A DNA stretch of 64,000 nt from positions 22,256,757 to 22,320,756 of the forward strand of contig OX392543.1 in the NCBI GenBank assembly GCA_947623455.1, in the 5' to 3' direction. Numbering within the stretch: the stretch's first letter is position 1; every line of letters begins with the position of its first letter. Both the position numbers and the translations under genes were made by a program. Source of the stretch: Mimachlamys varia. Taxonomy: Eukaryota; Mollusca; Bivalvia; Pectinida; Pectinidae. Shown here piece after piece: positions 55,536 to 64,000 of the stretch. The notes under the pieces were generated by a model. The model saw only the letters and a list, made by a program, of their open reading frames with translations, did no database searches and was not told where the DNA came from.

Positions 55536-58500
55536 ATGGCTATTTTCTACAAATTATATCATTACACTAACTCTGTACAAGCTATAATTTCCGAGATCGG
55601 ATGTTTTAATGTACTGGTTGTGGAAATTAGCTTACGCATTACTTTTTGTCGCATTTGCTTAAATCAAGGTGAGCGACACATGCTCTCTGGGCCTTTTGTT
55701 TCTGTTGAGTTATATTGATAAAACATTTGAGGAGTGCATGTTCAAAATTTCAAGATGGAAATATTGCAATAGTATCTATGAATTCATAGAAAAAACATTT
55801 CTGCAAACAAAAATACAATATACAATGAAAAATATGTGATAAATGAATTCAACCAATCAGCCAAAAAGGCTCTTGATAAATGATAATCATAAAACAAACG
55901 ATCCTTCAAATACAAGAAAAGTTAAACAGAGCATTTTGGTCTAGTGTATGTTGGTATGCATGACCAGTGAAGATACCTAATTAATTTACTTACATTTTTT
56001 AAAAATATATTCCGAAGGATAGGACAAATCGGATATATTCTCTTTGCTCGGTTATTGGATTGATATATATTGACGGGCATATAGATGTTATATGAGCTTC
56101 AGCCTGATTTTAATCTATCATTTGTTTCTTCTTCTTCTCAAATGTTTGTAGCATAATCTTCAATTGAGAACTATTGACAACATACCACACAAATATGGAA
56201 TATTCTCTAACTATATAGATTACACTTACAATGTTAATATAGCAAAAGCTTATCTTTGACTTGCAAGACCAGAAAACATTGAAAAATTTTCATAGAAATT
56301 ATGAACAGCATGATAATAATTTAACAATACTCTTCTTGTTGTTTGATAAACAGAACCAGCAAGAGCAGAAGACAACCTTGAAACATTGGTGACACAAAGC
56401 AGTGACACTGAAGGTACGATCCTAATCTAACACTTGATAATTTACTTGCAAATGGTGCAATTAATAGACATGCACCACAATGAGATGGTTCTTATTACTT
56501 GTATTCTGCTATGAATTAGTGAAGGGAAACTGGTGTTTAAACAAGACTCTGAATAAATGGTTTCGGCGAAAACATTTACTCGCAAAAGAAAAAAAAAATT
56601 ACTATTTTCTTAAGCTAATGAATTCAATAGTTGAAGGTAAACACTAGTAACATTTGGCGAGATTCATAGGCATTTATGGTGAGTTCAGTGGCATTGAAGA
56701 GCAATATAGGCGTCAGTATTTAACAACTGGAGTGAAAATTATCACGGGACCATTTGACCCTATTACTATCCATCAGCACATACTAAAATGTAACAAACTA
56801 GCACCCAGGGTAGAAACAATGATTTATTACATTTGTACAAGTGAAATATCTAAAACTATTCATTCTATAAAATTGATATTTTTCACTGTTCAAAGATTCA
56901 CTTTTGCTAATTTGACCAATCAAAACATAGCTTACATTAGTTTAGAAATTTTGGATTCCCCACTTTTTGGTCCCTATCATCACTAGGAGGACGAAACAGC
57001 TATATGACGCAGTTTAATTCATCTTTCGGCATACTGTTATATTACCAAATTTAAAAGGTGCAGCACATATGTGTGTTATGCCATTTTTAATGATAGGGGG
57101 TGGTAGACTCTGCTTGTGGATTGTTTAGTCCCCGAAGTTTGCTGGAGCCTCAATAGCAACAGTTCATATCATTTGAGTAGTGCCCACGTAACATAATACA
57201 CACATTTTCATATTATTCGATTTGGAATTATACAGAACTAGTTTAATTTTACTTCTAAATTCGTAAATTAAAGAGGTTTTACGCACCTGACCCTTCTGCT
57301 TCTACATTAGTTTAGAAAGTTTGATTCCCACCTTTTGGCCCCTAGCATCACTGAAGAGTCCTAGGAGGACGAAACAGTGTATGGTGCAGTTTAATTATTT
57401 TTTTCGCCATACTGTATCTATTATTAAATTTTAAAGGTGTAACACATGTGTGTGTTATGTCATCTTTACAAACAAGCCTGGGAAACCCTTCTGTTCAAAT
57501 GCTGGTTAGCTTAATGACACGAAAGCCTTATTTTACTGCACAGAGATTTGCCAACTCATTCCGGATGTTTTCTCTGTAAAAACATAGTGTTTAATTCTAC
57601 CATTACCCTTCTTTTTAAGTAACTTGTTATACTATGCAAGTGAGCAGTTCTATATGTTTGCTCGGAGTAAACTTGTGGCAAACGAAACAAGGAGTGGGCC
57701 TATCCACATTGTCTCCAAGACTTGAAGTCGCAAACATAGCCAAAAGTACAGAAGAGAACTAGGGATAGTATTAGGGATAAGATGTAACTCACACAAGCCT
57801 GAATGACACTGATATTTATCATCTGGATAAATGGTGACAAAACAACTCATCATTTCCCTCGCTTCTCACCTTCTTACCGACTGTAAATTCGGCGGTTATC
57901 AACATTGCGTAATGATCTGGATTGATGACTGGACTTTTTCAATATATTTTTCGTTATTTCATTAATATGACATACTTATTTAAAATATGAAGACAAATGC
58001 ATTCTTCATTAAAACTAGAGATCAAAAGAAGTGACGAGTTTTCACATTTTATTGAAATATTTACAGAGAGGACTATATTTTGTCCAAATTAAATGGTTAG
58101 ACTTGCTAGTGTCAAAAGTATCTAAAGCTGCGCACTCGTAAAAATCAAAATATTAGCCCAACTCGGCATATACATTATGTATTACAGACTTGAAAGTGGG
58201 TCAAGTCATTGATTTGTACAAACCTGATAATCCATGACTTTAACATTTTATATGTTAAATATCAAGGCTTTCAGACTTGGAGAACCTGAGAAGAAGTTTT
58301 TGAAAGTTTGCTACCCAAAATGGCGTTTTTCAACTTTGACCCCTACCGAAAACCGGAAGTTGACATTTGAGAGAAATATGTTTCATGGCAAATGTTATTT
58401 ATTTCTGATCCTGCATACCAATCAAATAATAAATTCATTACAATCAACCGTTAAGGAGATATCAGATTAAAAAGTAAAACCGGATATGGCGTTATGGCGG

Positions 58501-58913
58501 CTATTGCGTTTTTTGATTTACGTAAGTCTATCACTAGATAACAGGGGAAACGCGGAGATAACATAACAAATTAACAAAATAGAAGCTTTAAATTTACGTC
58601 TAGAACAATGTTTATGAAACATTATAAAAATGTCGGCATATACATATAATATATAAGAGAGTTTCCAAAATTGCGTACAACGGAAATCGTATGTGTCATA
58701 GAAAAACTGATCACAGCGAATTCACAAGAATGACCTTTTGCATTGATTTCAGTAAAATTAAAAACTATTTTTTTTTTACATTTTTATTTTTAAAGTTAAA
58801 AAAAAATCAAGAAATTAAAAGTTTTTTTTTTATTTCATTTTCCAGTTTTGATCTGACAGCGAGCTTTTTTATTTGAAATACTTTGCATTAGCATGTAATG
58901 GGGAAAATTAGAT
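55536..58913 (+). repeat. Unit 14 (A half of higher-order dimer, 3378 bp)
   Basis: Same length as unit 12 and near-identical in sequence. The single S segment is 57360-58222. Private or dimer-specific changes include GAGCAATATAGG near 56699 and GTATTCTGC near 56500, both shared with the partial unit at the window end. Confidence 0.94.
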
Positions 58914-59529
58914 ATGGCTATTTTCTACAAATTATATCATTACACTAACTCTGTACAAGCTATAATTTCCGAGATAGGATGTTTTAATGTACTGGTTGTG
59001 GAAATTAACTTACGCATTACTTTTTGTCGCATTTGCTTAAATCAAGGTGAGCGACACATGCTCTCTGGGCCTTTTGTTTCTGTTGAGTTATATTGATAAA
59101 ACATTTGAGGAGTGCATGTTCAAAATTTCAAGATGGAAATATTGCAATAGTATCTATGAATGCATAGAAAAAACATTTCTGCAAACAAAAATACAATATA
59201 CAATGAAAAATATGTGATACATGAATTCAACCAATCAGCCAAAAAGGCTCTTGATAAATGATAATCATAAAACAAACGATCCTTCAAATACAAGAAAAGT
59301 TAAACAGAGCATTTTGGTCTAGTGTATGTTGGTATGCATGACCAGTGAAGATACCTAATTAATTTACTTACATTTTTTAAAAATATATTCCGAAGGAAAG
59401 GACAAATCGGATATATTCTCTTTGCTCGGTTATTGGATTGATATATATTGACGGGCATATAGATGTTATATGAGCTTCAGCCTGATTTTAATCTATCATT
59501 TTTTTCTTCTTCTTCTCAAATGTTTGTAG

Positions 59530-59769
59530 CATAATCTTCAATTGAGAACTATTGACAACATACCACACAAATATGGAATATTCTCTAACTATATAGATTA
59601 CACTTACAATGTTAATATAGCAAAAGCTTATCTTAGACTTGCAAGACCAGAAAACATTGAAAAATTTCATAGAAATTATGAACAGCATGATAATAATTTA
59701 ACAATACTCTTCTTGTTGTTTGATAAACAGAACCAGCAAGAGCAGAAGACAACCTTGAAACATTGGTGA
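59530..59769 (+). pseudogene. Exon-like open frame, uninterrupted only in unit 15
   Basis: A strong 3' splice-site-like tract (TTTTTTTCTTCTTCTTCTC, then TTTGTAG ending at 59529) precedes 79 sense codons and a TGA. The translation has a mixed, protein-like composition, for example AKAYLRLARPENIEKFHRNY, and is rich in N, K, Q and Y; I recognise no family. Elsewhere the frame is broken: CTTTGACTT gives a stop where unit 15 has CTTAGACTT (near 59632), units 1-5 have CACTAG in frame, units 12 and 14 have one extra T (GAAAAATTTTCATAG), and unit 6 lacks most of it. Either this is the least decayed copy of an ancestral exon, or a chance single-base opening of a dead frame. It overlaps the 60-nt exon-like segment in a different frame, so both cannot be real. 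Confidence 0.25.
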
Positions 59770-60190
59770 CACAAAGCAGTGACACTGAAGGTACGATCCT
59801 AATCTAACACTTGATGATTTACATGCAAAAGGGGCAATTAATAGGCATGCACCACAATGAGATGGTACTTAATAGATGTATTGTGCTATGAATTAGTGAA
59901 GGGGAACTGGTGTGTAAAACAAGATTCTGAATAAATGGTTTCGGCGAATACATTTAATCGCAAAAGAAAAAAAATACATAACTACTATTTTCTTAAGCAA
60001 ATTAATTCAATATTTCAAGGTAAACACTAGTAACATTTGACTAGATTCATAGGCATTGATGATGAGTTCAGTGCGTTGAAGGGCATTATAGGCGTCAGTG
60101 TTGAACAACCGGAGTGGAAATTATCACGGGACCATTTGACCCTATTAATATCCATTAGCACATACTAAAATGTAACAAACTATCACCCAG

Positions 60191-60304
60191 TTAAATTTCT
60201 CAGTTTCGCTTATTTAGTCGTAACACATTTTCAGTAGGGGCTGCAATCGTATGAAATACTGGTTGGCTCATTTAGCTGGTGAGTCTTAAATCGACTTGTA
60301 ACAG
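60191..60304 (+). repeat. B-specific 114-bp segment, unit 15
   Basis: Exactly 6875 bp downstream of the unit 13 copy and apparently identical to it on reading. Confidence 0.85.
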
Positions 60305-62410
60305 GGTAGTAACAATGAATTATTACATTTTAACAAGTGAAACATCTAAAATTATTCATTCAAAAAAATGATATTTTTCACTGTTCAAACAATCCCGTTT
60401 GCTAATTTGACCAATCAAAACATAGCTTACATTAGTTTAGAAGTTTTAGATTCCACACCTTTTGGCACCTATCATCTCTGAAGAGTCGTAGGAAGACGAA
60501 ACAGTTGTATGGCACAGTTTAATTCATCTTTCGGGATAGTGTTATATTACCAAAATTAAAAGGTGCAGCACATATGTGTGTTACGTCATTTTTATATGAA
60601 AGGGGGTGGTAGAACCTGCTTGAGGATTTGTTAGTCCCCGAAGTTTGCTGGAGCCTCAATAGCCACAGTTAATCTCATTTGAGTAGTGGCACGTAACATA
60701 ATACACACATTTTCATATTATTCGATTTGAAATTATACAGAACTAGTTTAATTTTACTTCTAAATTCATAAATTAAAGAGGTTTTACGCACCTGACCCTT
60801 CCATTTCTACATTAGTTTAGAAATTTTGGATTCCCAACTTTTGACCCTTGCATCACTGAAGAGTCCTAGGAGGACGAAACAGCTGTATGGTGCAGTTTAA
60901 TTCATTTTTTGCCATACTGTATATATTATTAAATTTAAAAGGTGCATGTTGTGTTTCGTCATCTTTACAAACAAGCCTGGGAAACCCTTCTGTTCCAATG
61001 CTGGTTAGCTTAATGACACGAATGCCTTATTTTACTGCACAGGGATTTGTCAACTCATTCCGGATGTTTTCTCTGTAAAAACATAGTGTTTAATTCTACC
61101 ATTACCCTTCTTTTTAAGTAACTTGTTATACTATGCAAGTGAGCAGTTCTATATGTTTGCTCGGAGTAAACTTGTGGCAAACGAAACAAGGAGTGGGCCT
61201 ATCCACATTGTCTCCAAGACTTGAAGTCGCAAACATAGCCAAAAGTACAGAAGAGAACTAGGGATAGTATTAGGGATAAGATGTAACTCACACAAGCTTG
61301 AATGACACTGATATTTATCCTCTGGATAAATGGTGACAAAACAACTCATCATTTCCCTCGCTTCTCACCTTCTTACCGACTGTAAATTCGGCGGTTATCA
61401 ACATTGCGTAATGATCTGGATTGATGACTGGACTTTTTCAATATATTTTTCGTTATTTCATTAATATGACATACTTATTTAAAATATGAAGACAAATGCA
61501 TTCTTCATTAAAACTAGAGATCAAAAGAAGTGACGAGTTTTCACATTTTATTGAAATATTTACAGAGAGGACTATATTTTGTCCAAATTAAATGGCTAGA
61601 CTTGCTAGTGTCAAAAGTATCTAAAGCTGCACACTCGTAAAAATCAAAATATTAGCCCAACTCGGCATATACATTATGTATTACAGACTTGAAAGTGGGT
61701 CAAGTCATTGATTTGTACAAACCTGATAATCCATGACTTTAACATTTTATATGATAATATTATCAAGGCTTTCAGACTTGGAGAACCTGAGAAGAAGTTT
61801 TTGAAAGTTTGCTACCCAAAATGGCGTTTTTCAACTTTGACCCCTACCGAAAACCGGAAGTTGACATTTGAGAGAAATATGTTTCATGGCAAATGTTATT
61901 TATTTCTGTTCCTGCATACCAATCAAATATTAAATTCATTACAATCAACAATTAAGGAGATATCAGATTAAAAAGTAAAACCGGATATGGCGTTATGGCG
62001 CTTTTGCGTTTTTTGATTTTCGTAAGTCTATCACTAGATAACAGGGGAAACGCGGATATAACATAACAAATTAACAAAATAGAAGATTTCAATTTACGTC
62101 TAGAACAATGTTTATGAAACATTATAAAAATGTCGGCATATACATATAATATATAAGAGAGTTTTCAAAATTGCGTACAACGGAAATCGTATGTGTCATA
62201 GAAAAACTGATCACAGCGAATTCACAAGAATGACCTTTTGCATTGATTTCAGTAAAATTAAAAACTATTTTTTTTACATTTTTATTTTTAAAGTTAAAAA
62301 AAAATCAAGAAATTAAAAGTTTTTTTTTATTTCATTTTCCAGTTTTGATCTGACAGCGAGCTTTTTTATTTGAAATACTTTGCATTAGCATGTAATGGGG
62401 AAAATTAGAT

Positions 62411-64000
62411 ATGGCTATTTTCTACAAATTATATCATTACACTAACTCTGTACAAGCTATAATTTCCGAGATCGGATGTGTTAATGTACTGGTTGTGGAA
62501 ATTAGCTTACGCATTACTTTTTGTCGCATTTGCTTAAATCAAGGTGAGCGACACATGCTCTCTGGGCCTTTTGTTTCTGTTGAGTTATATTGATAAAACA
62601 TTTGAGGAGTGCATGTTCAAAATTTCAAGATGGAAATATTGCAATAGTATCTATGAATTCATAGAAAAAACATTTCTGCAAACAAAAATACAATATACAA
62701 TGAAAAATATGTGATAAATGAATTCAACCAATCAGCCAAAAAGGCTCTTGATAAATGATAATCATAAAACAAACGATCCTTCAAATACAAGAAAAGTTAA
62801 ACAGAGCATTTTGGTCTAGTGTATGTTGGTATGCATGACCAGTGAAGATACCTAATTAATTTACTTACATTTTTTAAAAATATATTCCGAAGGATAGGAC
62901 AAATCGGATATATTCTCTTTGCTCGGTTATTGGATTGATATATATTGACGGGCATATAGATGTTATATGAGCTTCAGCCTGATTTTAATCTATCATTTGT
63001 TTCTTCTTCTTCTCAAATGTTTGTAGCATAATCTTCAATTGAGAACTATTGACAACATACCACACAAATATGGAATATTCTCTAACTATATAGATTACAC
63101 TTACAATGTTAATATAGCAAAAGCTTATCTTTGACTTGCAAGACCAGAAAACATTGAAAAATTTTCATAGAAATTATGAACAGCATGATAATAATTTAAC
63201 AATACTCTTCTTGTTGTTTGATAAACAGAACCAGCAAGAGCAGAAGACAACCTTGAAACATTGGTGACACAAAGCAGTGACACTGAAGGTACGATCCTAA
63301 TCTAACACTTGATAATTTACTTGCAAATGGTGCAATTAATAGACATGCACCACAATGAGATGGTTCTTATTACTTGTATTCTGCTATGAATTAGTGAAGG
63401 GAAACTGGTGTTTAAACAAGACTCTGAATAAATGGTTTCGGCGAAAACATTTACTCGCAAAAGAAAAAAAAAATTACTATTTTCTTAAGCTAATGAATTC
63501 AATAGTTGAAGGTAAACACTAGTAACATTTGGCGAGATTCATAGGCATTTATGGTGAGTTCAGTGGCATTGAAGAGCAATATAGGCGTCAGTATTTAACA
63601 ACTGGAGTGAAAATTATCACGGGACCATTTGACCCTATTACTATCCATCAGCACATACTAAAATGTAACAAACTAGCACCCAGGGTAGAAACAATGATTT
63701 ATTACATTTGTACAAGTGAAATATCTAAAACTATTCATTCTATAAAATTGATATTTTTCACTGTTCAAAGATTCACTTTTGCTAATTTGACCAATCAAAA
63801 CATAGCTTACATTAGTTTAGAAATTTTGGATTCCCCACTTTTTGGTCCCTATCATCACTAGGAGGACGAAACAGCTATATGACGCAGTTTAATTCATCTT
63901 TCGGCATACTGTTATATTACCAAATTTAAAAGGTGCAGCACATATGTGTGTTATGCCATTTTTAATGATAGGGGGTGGTAGACTCTGCTTGTGGATTGTT
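62411..64000 (+). repeat. Unit 16 (partial, A-type, right window edge)
   Basis: The first 1590 bp of another A-type unit in the 6875-bp register, following unit 14 closely. It carries ATCGGATGTGTTAATG near 62471 where unit 14 reads ATGTTTTAATG. The array continues beyond the window. Confidence 0.93.

Larger units (their letters stand above)
55536..62410 (+). repeat. Higher-order repeat, second A-B dimer (6875 bp)
   Basis: Second copy of the dimer with no net length change. Even the homopolymer runs mostly match in length, which argues for a very recent duplication or for assembly from nearly identical reads. The pattern continues into the partial unit at the window end. Confidence 0.95.
58914..62410 (+). 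repeat. Unit 15 (B half of higher-order dimer, 3497 bp)
   Basis: Same length as unit 13 and differing from it at very few positions on reading (for example CACATATGTG versus CACAAATGTG near 60570, and TTCCAATG versus TTCAAATG near 60993). The B-specific segment is 60191-60304 and the S segment 60865-61721. One difference, CTTAGACTT versus CTTTGACTT near 59632, opens the longest exon-like frame of the array. Confidence 0.94.
1..64000 (+). repeat. Head-to-tail satellite array, ~3.38-kb AT-rich unit, 15 complete units plus two partial ones
   Basis: The same sequence recurs in the same orientation from the first to the last base, with the unit anchor ATGGCTATTWTCTAC found 16 times. Spacing is 3373-3378 bp in ordinary units. 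It departs from this only by explicable events: 3508/3497 bp (B-type units with a 114-bp extra segment), 3156 bp (a 227-bp deletion), and 4243-7696 bp (extra copies of an internal 863-bp segment). Adjacent units differ by scattered substitutions and homopolymer length changes. No unique sequence, rRNA, tRNA or long ORF interrupts the array, so neither array edge is inside the window. What is inferred: a eukaryotic, probably invertebrate, macrosatellite. An undescribed multi-copy gene is possible but poorly supported because the open frames are short and broken. Confidence 0.97.

Noticed and set aside
1..64000. CRISPR array, rDNA spacer, histone or 5S/snRNA tandem cluster
   Set aside because: Repeat units are kilobases long without short repeat-spacer structure, and no rRNA, snRNA or histone sequence can be read in the unit.
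1..64000. CENP-B-box-like motif supporting a centromere
   Set aside because: TTCGGCGAAAACA and TTCGGCGGTTATC were checked against the TTCGNNNNANNCGGG pattern and do not fit. Centromere identity is left open.

Overview
This window is one continuous tandem array with no convincing intact gene in it. The unit is AT-rich, about 3.38 kb long, and repeated head to tail on the same strand across all 64 kb. Using the recurring start ATGGCTATTWTCTAC as an arbitrary anchor, units begin at 2100, 5608, 8985, 12358, 15734, 19111, 22267, 26512, 30755, 35863, 43559, 48661, 52039, 55536, 58914 and 62411. Partial units lie at both edges. The short ORFs (60-110 codons) recur because the DNA recurs. They often start at non-ATG codons, vary by frameshift and amino-acid-changing differences, and match no protein I recognise. 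The very large AT-rich satellite, scattered intron-like splice signals and lack of operon structure point to a eukaryote, most likely an invertebrate. One terminal-motif resemblance (GGTGAGCGACACATGCTCTC) recalls repeats I associate with bivalve molluscs; that is memory, not a search.

Layout. From 1 to 5.6 kb there is a partial A-type unit and then a longer B-type unit (3508 bp). From 5.6 to about 18.4 kb there are near-identical A-type units of 3373-3377 bp (subfamily II, marked TTTGGCCGCTATC). From about 18.4 to 48 kb lies subfamily III (marked TTTGGCCCCTATC). It starts with a unit carrying a 227-bp internal deletion (19111-22266). Five units follow in which an 863-bp internal segment, called S here, is itself tandemly amplified to 2, 2, 3, 6 and 3 copies, giving unit lengths of 4245, 4243, 5108, 7696 and 5102 bp. 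From about 48 kb to the end, an A-B dimer of exactly 6875 bp is repeated, which is a textbook higher-order repeat.

The array therefore shows several nested levels: an old internal duplication of about 160 bp inside the unit, the 3.4-kb monomer, the 6.9-kb A-B dimer, the 863-bp S amplification with one shared breakpoint (3-bp CCT microhomology), and a 1727-bp S-dimer duplication inside the six-copy block. Diagnostic variants show positional identity: the last S copy of each block keeps the ancestral state, while the inner copies share derived changes.

Coding potential is weak. The best candidates are a segment with a strong 3' splice-site-like tract followed by an 80-codon open frame that is uninterrupted only at 59530-59769, and a 60-nt exon-like segment ending at a GTAAGA/GTACGA donor. 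The most likely reading is a satellite derived from a larger ancestral sequence (a gene fragment or mobile element), now evolving by unequal exchange. No new enzymatic or defence system was found. The interesting biology is the nested repeat architecture.
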